Positions 55,264 to 64,000 of a stretch of 64,000 bases of DNA are shown here, in pieces (position 1 is the stretch's first letter; every line of letters begins with the position of its first letter). The notes under the pieces are model-generated. The model made no database searches. It had not been told where the DNA came from and saw only the letters and a list, made by a program, of their open reading frames with translations. Both the position numbers and the translations under genes were made by a program. Origin of the DNA: Podospora bellae-mahoneyi (taxonomy: Eukaryota > Ascomycota > Sordariomycetes > Sordariales > Podosporaceae); the NCBI RefSeq assembly GCF_035222275.1, contig NC_085884.1, positions 3,038,001 through 3,102,000 of the forward strand, in the 5' to 3' direction.

Positions 55264-56753
55264 ATGACCTCTTCACGACCAAAACTCCACGTCATCATCA
55301 TCGGCGCTGGGATCAGTGGGCTGGTGCTGGCGCAGTGTCTACGGAAACAAGGGATTTCGTTTGAGATCTTTGAGCGGGATGAGGGTCCTGCGGTGAGGAA
55401 GGGGGGGTATTGTCTTGGTTTGCATGAGTACTTACCTCTTCCCCTATTACCCTGACCCTTTCACTAATGGAGGAGTGTGTGTGATCCAGTCCAGAAAACC
55501 TCTTTGTCAAGTATCTACCTGACGATCTCCCTTCAGTGTGGTCGGCGTGTCACTTGCTCCCGCTTGATCTCCCTTCTCGGCTGATGACCTACCTGCCGAA
55601 TGGGATTGCGTTTAGGGTTCAGGATGGGGAGGAGACGCCGTGTGTAAGGGTTAGTCGGGCGAAGCTGAGGGAGATGTTGGGGAGGCATCTGGAGATTAGG
55701 TGGGGGAGGAAGGCGGTGGGAGTTTGGGAGGAGGGGGAGGGGGTGGTTGTGAGGTTTGAGAGTGGGGAGGTGGTGAGGGGGGGGTTGGTGGTGGGGTGTG
55801 ATGGGATATTTAGTGGTGGTATGTCTTTTTTGGTTGAGCTTTTCTGCGTGACTGGGATGGTGCTGACATCAAAATAGTGAGGAAGTGCATCCCTAACGGT
55901 CTCGACTGTATCCAGATACAACAATTTCCCGCTGCGGTGGTGGCTGGGGATGTGGTGCTTGAGGGGGAGGAAGTGAAGCAACAGTTGAGGAATGGGCACT
56001 CGGCTTATGTTTCTGTTGGGAAGGAGTGGGGGCTGTTTGTTGGGTTGAATAAGCTGGTAAATGTCAAGGCTGATGAAGAGGGGGATGTGGAGGGGATGAA
56101 GGGGGAGTATTACTGGATTTTGAGTCGGTTTGACAAGAATGTGGCCGATGAGAAGCATTGGACGAAGACAATGACCGATGAGGAGAAGCTGGCGATGGCA
56201 AAGGAGGAGATAAAGGAGATGAGGGAGGAATTTAGGATTGTTGTCGAAAAGACGTCTGTGGAAGGGCTGAAGAGTTCTCCTGTGTGTGTTTCCATCTTCT
56301 TGATGAGAGCGCATGCTAACGTGAAGTAGTGGTCCATCTGGTATTCTGCGGTCAAGGGCACAAAAGACCTCAAGACGTCGCGAGTTGTACTGATAGGTGA
56401 TGCGGCTCACCCCATGACACCCGGTGAGTGTTCTTTGGGGAAAGGACAAGTTTGAGATGCTGATGTCAACTTGTCTAGCGCGCGGAGAGGGCGCCGTCGT
56501 AGCGATACGGGACGCAGTACAACTCAGCAAGGTTCTGGGAACGATTGACACATCAGATGAGGCATCCCTCAAGTCGACTCTGCAAGACTTACAGCAAGAT
56601 GTCCTTACAAAGGGCTTCGAGGCGATCCGAGGTGCTCGGGAAGCTTTTGAGGGTGTCTTTCAGAACAGGACACCGATGGCTTGGGGGTGGGAGATTGCAC
56701 CCATTCGACAGGTCCCGCCTCTCCCTCCGTTGAAACTAAAGATGGCTTTTTGA
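55264..56753 (+). CDS. FAD-dependent monooxygenase (salicylate-hydroxylase-like)
   Basis: Five exons (55264-55427, 55490-55818, 55878-56281, 56330-56423, 56479-56753) joined by GT-AG introns of 48-62 nt give 421 residues. The Rossmann FAD motif is HVIIIGAGISGLVLAQCLRK (9-28), followed by an acidic FERDEGP. The second FAD-binding motif GDAAHP is at 322-327 (VVLIGDAAHPMTPARGEG). This is the class A flavoprotein monooxygenase layout of salicylate and para-hydroxybenzoate hydroxylases and of many secondary-metabolite oxygenases. Residues 200-290 are unusually rich in Glu and Lys. It likely uses NAD(P)H and O2 to hydroxylate an aromatic or polyketide substrate. It lies in the same direction as the P450 downstream, with a tRNA between them. 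Confidence 0.85.
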
Positions 56754-56873
56754 GCCGCTCGAGGTGTTGAAGGGAGGTTGTTGGCATATACATAACATAA
56801 TCAGAGTTCGTTTTTGTGTTGTTACTGGCATATAAGTGCTAATCCCAGCCCTTATACATATAACTACTAGCCT

Positions 56874-56961
56874 GCCCGGCTAGCTCAATCGGTAGAGCGT
56901 GAGACTCTTATGGAGTACTCCGATAATCTCAAGGTTGTGGGTTCGACCCCCACGTCGGGCT
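56874..56961 (+). tRNA. tRNA-Lys (CTT) with intron
   Basis: 88 nt. Acceptor GCCCGGC/GTCGGGC with discriminator T; D-arm TAGCTCAATCGGTAGAGC; anticodon stem TGAGA/TCTCA with CTT at 56907-56909. A 15-nt intron (56911-56925) follows position 37. T-loop TTCGACC in the stem GTGGG/CCCAC. All parts are canonical. Confidence 0.95.
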
Positions 56962-57580
56962 CAATTCCCGTCTTCGACGATACTTTTTGCATTTGTTTTT
57001 AACAATCCTTTTTTTTACTTCCGTTGATTCAAAGTGTTCTCGTGATGACAATCGCAACTGTTTCATTTGCTGACTGCTCAGCCCTATGAACACACTCAAC
57101 ATGGACCCGCAACCCTCCTGCAGTCCAAGACACATGAACCTGCATGCGTCTATCGAAGACGCTGCAAGCCGCCTATCCACGATTGGACCTATCATCACAT
57201 TATCCTATTGCCAAGAACTCGGGTAGCTCACTGATAGGCCAGTTTAATACGGTCCTTCGCAATAGACTCAATCATGTCGCATGCAACCTAACCGATTGTA
57301 CAGATGTCACAGCCCGATATGGATAGGCAACTATCAACAGACAGGGTTCGGAGAATTCGCCCACAGAATGCCTGCATGCCCAACACCTGTTTGCTGAGCT
57401 CTGCCCCGCACTAAGGCTGTGACAGGGATATATTGGGCATCGTGTGTGAGACAAGGGGTCTCGGGGTCTTGAAGACCTGATGAAGCCCGCTCTCCCCAGT
57501 CTGGTTCTTTCCACACAACAACAGCTTGGTTGCTCTTTGAGGTCTCGGTGGCACCGAAGCCAGTCCGCTCCTCCCCCACG
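56962..57580. other. Intergenic region before P450
   Basis: No gene recognised. The right part should hold the promoter of the P450 gene. Confidence 0.5.
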
Positions 57581-59299
57581 ATGACGCTTCTCTCAACCAC
57601 AGTCCCGCATCTCCAAGCCGCCTGGGATGTCCACCCTTACCTCCTCCTCTCGGTTCCTTTTGCCCTCTACCTCCTCATCTCCAATGTCCGATCCTATCTC
57701 AAACTCCGACACATCAACGGCCCGTTCTTGGCGCACTTCACCTACGTCTGGTTCGTGGGCAGTGTCGCCCGAGGAAAGATGCTCAGCACTCTCCAGGAAC
57801 TTGCCTACAAGTACGGCCCTGTCTGTCGCATCGGCCCGAACGATCTTCTCGTCGGTGACTTTGACGAGGTTGTCCGCATCAACGGGGTGCGGTCACCGTA
57901 TGTGAAGAGCGATTGGTATACTACTATCCGGTTTGATGTTGATGGGGGGGACTCGGTTGTTTCGTTGATGGATACTGCGGAGCATGATGTGCGGAAGGCG
58001 AAACTGATTAAGGGGTATGAAGGGAGGGGGAAGGGGCAGGATAAGGGGTGGATGGATAAGGTTGTGGATAAGCATTTGGTGGAGTTGGTGAGGTTGTTGA
58101 GGGAGAAGTATGTCAAGCAGGAGAGGGAGATTAACTGGACGAATGTGATGAGATATTTTAGTGCGGATGTTATGGTGGAGGCTTTGATGGGTGAGGCATG
58201 GTAAGTTTCGTCTTTGGAAAGTGTTGATGATGGAAGCTAACGGACATGGTTCAGGGGAGACCTTCAGACGGATAGTGATATTCACAAGTTCTTCGAGATG
58301 TCGGACTATTCTACGCCTTATATCCATACTGTTGGAAGTTGGGGGAGTCTGAGGTGGCTTACGAGCAGCTGGTGGTTCATTCGCAAGGCTGGGCCGAAGG
58401 TGACGGATGATCATGGTTTGGGCAAGTTCATTTCGTAAGTCTGTCCAGAATGAAGATGAAGAAAAAAAAGGAACCAGATACTGAACAACAAAGCCTGGTG
58501 AGAGAAGAGGTCTCAAAGCGTTTTAGGGATCCCGAATCCAAGAAGGGCGATATGTTGGTATGTCAAAGCCCCTTCGGTAACCGGTTAAGAGCGCAGGTTG
58601 ACAAAAGAATGACAGGCCGACTGGATCTCTCAAGGACTTACCTCACGCGAATGCGAGCTTGATGTCATCCTCGGCGTCATAGCAGGGGCCGACACCGTTG
58701 CCGTGCCCATGCGAACCATCTTCCTCTATCTCATCACCTCTCCACTCGTCTATTCCAAGCTCAAAGACGAGATCAAAACCGCCATCAAGACCGGAGCCAT
58801 CTCAGAACCCATCACAAACCAACAGGCTCTCAAACTACCGTACATGCAAGCTGTTATCCACGAGGGCCTCCGCATGATGCCTATCTCTGCTTTCGGCTTT
58901 CCCAAGAGAGTACCCGCGGAGGGAGACATGATTTGTGGCATACACGTCCCTGGTGGAACAGACATCTTTCCTAACAACCTCGCCATTCAACGAAGCAAAA
59001 AGGTGTTTGGGAATGACGTCGACGTTTTCCGGCCAGAGAGGTGGTTGATTGAGAACACTCGAGGACCGGAACACCGCAGCTTGATGGTCCGACACATCGA
59101 AGTCATCTTTGGTCATGGAAGATGGCAATGCCCGGGGCGTATGCTTGCTTGGGTTCAGCTGAACAAGGTCTTTGTGGAGGTTTTGAGGAACTTTGACTTT
59201 CAGGTTGGCAACCCGAGAGATCCTTGGAAGTTGGGGGTTTATAGCTCGGTTACTGTTGGCGACTTTTGGGTGAAAGGTGTTGAATCAAGGCAAGAGTAA
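57581..59299 (+). CDS. Cytochrome P450 monooxygenase (pisatin-demethylase-like group)
   Basis: Four exons (57581-58200, 58255-58434, 58503-58557, 58616-59299) with GT-AG introns of 54-68 nt give 512 residues. A membrane anchor (YLLLSVPFALYLLISNV) starts near residue 15. The I-helix is VILGVIAGADTVA, ExxR is EGLR at 368-371, PERW is at 425-428, and the heme loop FGHGRWQCPGR has its Cys at 457. The exon of 55 nt holds the region before the I-helix (EEVSKRFRDPESKKGDML); its acceptor was chosen because only that one keeps the frame open. The overall pattern resembles the large fungal group with pisatin demethylase and many toxin- or metabolite-pathway P450s. The substrate is unknown. With the FAD monooxygenase and the KS remnant it may be left over from a metabolite cluster. 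Confidence 0.87.
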
Positions 59300-60113
59300 T
59301 AGGAGAGTCGGGTAAACAGTAATAGTTACAGACGGAAACTTAATGTAGCTTCAGTACCTAGGATATGATCACATCGATCGACGATCGGTATGATTAAGTT
59401 GTGCAATATAAACCTCTACATTAGACACATTGATAGGTGGTCAGATTCCGCTACCAATATCCGACGTACATCTGATGCGGCTGCAAATTGAACCTTCCAA
59501 AACAAAATATCTACAGTAGCTGGTGGATGCATTGCCATGGTGGCTGATGAGCACGAGAGGAGCCAGGCTCAGCTCAGCACCTCCCTGGAGCCGCTCATCT
59601 TCGCCCCAGCCACAGACTGCAAGCGCCGCGCTCACCCCTATCAAATCAGTCTGGGCAGCAAGCATACAGACCTGTTCCTAAGTTAAACTGGCGTAAGTTT
59701 CCAAAAAGCAGAAGAACCGGGCACATCAAGCGATATCTTAGTATAAGTCGTCAATAGCATAATACCTACATACTTCTTCACTTAACCTGTATTGATGACG
59801 AAACTATCTACATTACCTTAATGCTCTGAGCTGGTAAGAGATTCCAAAAAGTTTCTGACGAATCGATAGACCGCTTACCTTACGCCAGCCTATTTTGAGG
59901 GAGCTCAAGTGGCTTGCATACGACATAACTGCCAGGCAGGTACCTACGTACCTTGTTATCAGCCTTTGGTTTTGCAAACATAAGTACCCTCCAATCACAA
60001 TACGAAATGTGGGAGGCGGGGTCAGCAGAATTTCAGGCTTCTCTCCACAACAACAGAAAAGTACGGCAGCAACAACCAAAAGCTGAGGACAAGAAAAGAA
60101 AAACACAAAAATA
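59300..60113. other. Intergenic region
   Basis: No gene recognised. Holds the P450 3' flank and the presumed promoter of the zinc-ribbon gene. Confidence 0.5.
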
Positions 60114-60949
60114 ATGTCATCGTCTAGGGGAACCGCCATCCAGGTTTGGTATTGTGTAAGTGGAAAAGCGTTGTTCGGTTCATACGCGCCTATCTGCTGA
60201 CCTCGATACAGGACAACTGTACCTATGGGCCCCTCAGTTATACCTTGGACACGTACTGCCCAAGCTGCGGTCACTTGCGATGCGCATATTGTACGTACAC
60301 GGTGAGTACAATCAAGACAAGAGATGGCGGCGGCGGTTACCGGTTATCGTCAGGCAATCTGTCGCGCCCCCGGGAGATGCAAGAGCCTCTTTACGGCTCT
60401 TCTTCTGCCCCTGAACCAGAAACGAACACAAAAAGCGGCATACCCCCCGCCAGCCTCAAGGACCCTCAATTGAGGACCAATGAACGACCCCAATCCGAGA
60501 CAGGCCCTGAGGGCAGCACCTCATCCACTATTGGACCCTCATTATTGCCCGAAAAGAGCTTTCCAGACAACACGAACCTTGTGGCAGCATCGTCGAAATA
60601 TGATCTCTGATAGGCTTCAAAATGAGCCATCAGCGAGCGATACCTAGGTCTCATGGACATGTGTAAGCCTATCCCCTTACCAGGAATATCTTCTGTGACA
60701 TAATGGTGACATCTCCCTAACATGAAAATCTACCAGAGGTGTGGTCACAGCCTACATATTCACGTGCCAGTGTCACAGCTCCAAGCCGCCATAGATTTTG
60801 CGGCCCAGGCTGCCGGCCCAAATGCCCATACGGTTACCAGCAGGAGACCAGTCGAACAGGGTGGCGCGTCAGCATCCAGCAGTAGCCAGGCCTCGACCAA
60901 CACAGAGCTGCCACAAGCTAACTCCACAAATTCGGGACCACAGCATTAA
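60114..60949 (+). CDS. Small zinc-ribbon protein, multi-exon
   Basis: Exon 1 (60114-60155) gives MSSSRGTAIQVWYC. A 56-nt GT-AG intron leads to exon 2, starting at 60212 with DNCTYGPLSYTLDTYCPSCG followed by HLRCAYC. Together these make three CxxC pairs (14/17, 30/33, 38/41), a short zinc-ribbon common in small ascomycete proteins. Exon 2 may read on to a stop at 60610 with a Pro/Ser-rich linker (146 residues in total). Alternatively it may end at a GTGAGT donor at 60302 and splice to later pieces in phase 0: a 15-nt stretch (60648-60662, VSWTC) and a last exon (60737-60949) encoding RCGHSLHIHVPVSQLQAAID and a Ser/Gln-rich tail. The later pieces carry a second SWTC/RCGHS metal-binding half, which favours the longer gene. 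Function unknown; zinc binding is inferred. Confidence 0.6.
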
Positions 60950-61791
60950 CCCCCTCAGCTCGCCCATACCCATCCGCCGCGGCATCAAACGGCTTGCAAG
61001 ATCCTTCAGGCGCGAAGATACCCCCTTCGGCGTCAAGATCAAGCTTGACCCACCAACAACAGCAGCATCCGCATCGCCAGCCTGCAACACACGACATGCC
61101 TCGTGCAAAGCATCCAACGAAGCGGAACACCCCGTCTTGATAACCATGCTTGGCCCACTCAAGTCAAATTCGTAGGACACCCGGTTGGCGAGCAAAAGAT
61201 CCATATGACCGACATTGTGTCCGCTCCCGCCCTGTAAGCTGTCCTTGGCTTGCATCAACAGCCAGTCCTTCCCGAAGGTCCCAATGTAGCACCAAATCGC
61301 TTGCCTCGGTATTGGGTCTCTCCCGCGTTCTCGAGACATTCTCTCGTCACTTCGAGGAGCTGGCGCATCTGGGGGTCCATTCGTTCTAGCTCGGCCTTGC
61401 GGCAGCTGAAGAAAGAGGTGTCAAAAGCGGCGATGTCATGATCGAGGAAGTAGCCGTGTTGCGGGACGAGGCCGACGGAGATGTTTACTTTGCTGAAGCC
61501 GAGGGCGTTGAAGCGGCTTTTGGGGGTAGGGGTGCGTATGTCGTAGCCGTTGTAGAGGGCGTCCCAGAAGGAGGTGGCGTCGTTGATTCCGCCTGGGAGA
61601 CGGAGGGCGAGGCTGCAGATTGCGATGGGGGCCTGGCAGGTAAGAGGGTCACTGTTGGAGGAAGGGGGAGTGGTGGGTCCAGTTTCGAGGGAGGTTGTGG
61701 TGGATGTGTTCCCGCCTTCTGAGGATGTCAACAGCAGGTTCCCATTTCCAGAGCTTGTGTCTGGATAGGTATTAGTGACGGCGTCGGTCAT
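60950..61791 (-). pseudogene. Truncated polyketide-synthase ketosynthase remnant
   Basis: From an ATG at 61791 the minus strand encodes a Ser/Thr-rich leader and the start of a fungal highly-reducing PKS ketosynthase: APIAICSLALRLPGGINDA, FWDALYNGYDIR, LERMDPQMRQLLEVTRECLE, YIGTFGKDWLLMQAKDS and GPSMVIKTGCSASLDALHEA with the active-site Cys. It ends at DAAADGYGRAEG. The remainder of the KS and all later domains are missing; the sequence stops directly at the tail of the convergent zinc-ribbon gene. It is broken, with a few breaks, and cannot make a working synthase. It is likely what is left of a metabolite cluster that also included the nearby FAD monooxygenase and P450. Confidence 0.8.
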
Positions 61792-63264
61792 GATGAAGTC
61801 TGTACAGCGTTGGTCAAGAAGCAGTTGGGGTAGGCCTGGCGTCCACAGCTGAAAGAGGAAAGACCTTGGAATTCCCGGTATATGTGTCTTGACGAGGGTG
61901 TCCCTGCTTTTTCATCCATGGCCACTGAAGCCGCGCATCGTGCCCTCGCATCTGCCGGCGTCCGTCCCTGTGGCTGAAGAGCTGGCACAAGTTCTAAGCT
62001 TGTGAAATGTCAAAAGTTCATGATCTAATGGCGACTTCTTCTGCAGTCAGCAGGTTAGGTGCTTGCCTATCACATCGATGACAGCCGTTGATTGGACTGC
62101 ATGACATCCTAGCCTTTTAATCTTGACATTATGGAATGCGATCAGATGTTCCAAAATGTTGTTGGGTCGCCGAGGTGAGGAGTGACACGGGTTTTATGAC
62201 ATTGTGCATGATGACCGCAGGTTTTGGCTCAGGATTTAGGAGATCTAGTCCGAAAAGGAACAATTAGCTTCCGTATTATCTTGATGCTGAGGTTGCACAA
62301 CAGAAATGTAGAGAACCTGTGTTCATGTCGGCTTCTGTTACCTGTGATTTGTAATACCTTGCGTCCCATTAAATACTGTGGCACCCAGGTAAGACCAGTA
62401 GCGCCCGTAGCAGCATGTTATGCAAACAGCTTTTCTCTTTCTCATTTACCATCCTGATTCATTTCTCTCCGGTGGTATCAGCAACTTCGACCTGGCTTGA
62501 TATTGATAACGGTGCTGCTTTTCAACATCTTGACTTTGGAGCAGAAGTTTGGCAAGGCGTACATGTACATTCCGGAAAGGGGGCCCTTGGTGTTACGGTG
62601 GGTACGAATGGTGCAGGGTTGGTGTCGATCGAACCGAGGGATGGGATGCATGACCTTGCCAAGGGAGACGGTAGAAAGATGATTGAAGTCGGTGGATGCT
62701 GATGAGAAGAGAATGAAGAAGTATTTTATCTCAGCGTTTTGTGTTGATGACTGCCTAGCGGGTGGAGGATCAAGAGAGGTCGGTTGGATTTGTTGAGTTA
62801 TCAAAGAAAAGAAATATCGCGATCTTGACGGGCCGAGGCTTGAGATTGTCGAATATCGGGGCTGAGACTTAACAGTAATGGGAATGATGGCATAATATTA
62901 AGAATTCGATACAGCTGACAGGAGTCTTACCTGTGTGTGCCTGGTAAATCGCTCATCTCATGATTTGAGCTAACAGACCAACACTTTATGGGTCACTATG
63001 GTGATTGTGATCAGTGGGTATTTCCATTGTCTTGTATTCCACAGGCTGCGTCTGTTTGATGCAGTCCATGCTGTTTGGGCTCCATGTTTGCTTCTCCGAG
63101 CTTGTGTTTTGAGCACAGTAATGATTTATTCTTTCATTGATATCTCTGACTGTGGCTCATGTTCTCGCATCTCTCATCCTGTCCATCGCTATTAGTACTT
63201 ACGCACGTAGATACCTAGTAAACCTCCCTGGTGGGACGTAACCACGGCGGCGATTTGTGGTGGT
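61792..63264. other. 1.5 kb gene-poor region
   Basis: No gene recognised on either strand; open frames are under 110 codons and overlap in several frames. It may hold the former promoter of the PKS remnant. Confidence 0.45.
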
Positions 63265-63999
63265 TTAACCTGTGTGAGGAATGTGGGCATGGAATCCTCT
63301 CATACGCTCCTGCAACATCTGGATGTGCCCCTCGTTGCACTGCTCTTGGCTCTGAACAGCGGAAATCTGGCGCTCAGACTCCTGAAAAGTTTTCACAAGC
63401 TCTGAGACTTGGTCTAGTAGCATCCGGCTTTTCATGGATTCATCGCTCCACCATCGTAGCACCATTGCAACTGCCTCGTCATCCGGGTCGCTCACGGAGA
63501 GGTTTAGGAAGAATGTCTTGGACATTTGAGTCGTATCTGGCGAGGTCGGGGGGCCATAGCTATGGATCGTGTTGGTTGAGGCGGACATGTGGCTCTCTTT
63601 CTGATCGATCCCAGTGTAGATGTCCAAGGGAGCTTTGGGATTAGTCGCCAACAGGCTCTCGGTCAGAGTTGGCGTGCTGACAGTGTGTGAAGCGCGAGTG
63701 TCGAGACGTTCATGATAGTCTGAGATGCTCCCTTTGGGTTCTTGTTGGCCCTGGCATTTGGGAACCCCAGCCATATCCTCTCTTTTTCCCTCCTCGGTCC
63801 CTGTGTTGAGCGAGTCGATGCTGGTTTCCATCGACCTGATTGAGCTTTCACGATGGGCAATCAACTTTTCCATCCCGTTGATCCTGACTTGAAGTAATTC
63901 AAAGTCTCGTTTTACCGCCAGAACACTGAGTTTATCGTCGATCATTTGGCTTCTTAGCTCTTGGATCCCCTTTTCTGCCAATAAAGCGAGCTGATCCAT
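63265..63999 (-). CDS. Hypothetical coiled-coil protein, possibly extending beyond window
   Basis: The frame from the ATG at 63999-63997 encodes 244 residues and ends at 63265. Residues 1-70 (ALLAEKGIQELRSQMIDDKL and on) and about 195-235 (SELVKTFQESERQISAVQSQ) are heptad-like coiled coils, with a Ser/Thr/Pro-rich segment between. The ATG lies at the very edge, and the coiled coil already starts at residue 1, so the true N-terminus is probably outside the window. No domain is recognised. Confidence 0.5.
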   Translation of the reverse strand: MDQLALLAEKGIQELRSQMIDDKLSVLAVKRDFELLQVRINGMEKLIAHRESSIRSMETSIDSLNTGTEEGKREDMAGVPKCQGQQEPKGSISDYHERLDTRASHTVSTPTLTESLLATNPKAPLDIYTGIDQKESHMSASTNTIHSYGPPTSPDTTQMSKTFFLNLSVSDPDDEAVAMVLRWWSDESMKSRMLLDQVSELVKTFQESERQISAVQSQEQCNEGHIQMLQERMRGFHAHIPHTG

Positions 64000-64000
64000 G

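Overview
This window comes from the nuclear genome of a filamentous ascomycete, most likely a sordariomycete. The evidence is: genes with short spliceosomal introns (about 48-75 nt, GT..AG, many with GTAAGT or GTGAGT donors); two nuclear tRNA genes with introns directly after the anticodon loop; and gene families typical of these fungi (HET-domain proteins, a NACHT/WD40 NLR-like protein, a PTH11-type receptor, F-box proteins, P450s, nitroalkane oxidase). Genes lie on both strands with no operons. I cannot name the species.

Layout. 1-10 kb: a large coiled-coil protein cut by the window edge, a nitroalkane oxidase with four GATA-type sites upstream, and a secreted Pro/Gly-rich repeat protein. 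10-20 kb: a decayed F-box-like gene, a PTH11-like receptor, then 5 kb of gene-poor DNA with a pogo/Fot-type transposase remnant and a broken RNase H-fold remnant. 20-25 kb: a P450 and the first HET protein. 25-27.5 kb: three host-gene remnants (aldo-keto reductase, SRPK-like kinase, fructosamine-kinase tail). 27.5-33.6 kb: a zinc deaminase and a large NLR-like protein (alpha/beta-hydrolase + NACHT + WD40-like). 33.6-37 kb: gene-poor DNA with a degenerate tandem repeat and a small hypothetical gene. 37-47 kb: a second HET protein, an actin paralogue with an in-frame stop, a basic coiled-coil protein, an F-box protein, a third HET protein and two tRNAs. 47-55 kb: a small secreted protein, a PAP2 phosphatase and an SLC1-type symporter. 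55-62 kb: FAD monooxygenase, tRNA-Lys, P450, a small zinc-ribbon gene and a truncated polyketide-synthase ketosynthase remnant. 62-64 kb: mostly empty, ending in a second coiled-coil protein.

Two groupings stand out. Three HET proteins and one lipase-NACHT-WD NLR lie within about 24 kb, mixed with dead gene fragments; this fits a fast-evolving non-self recognition (heterokaryon incompatibility) region. The FAD monooxygenase, P450 and KS remnant within 6.5 kb look like the leftovers of a polyketide gene cluster. The oddest single locus is the actin-like gene at 39263-40672: five exons with clean splice sites and near-full-length actin similarity, but one in-frame TGA.
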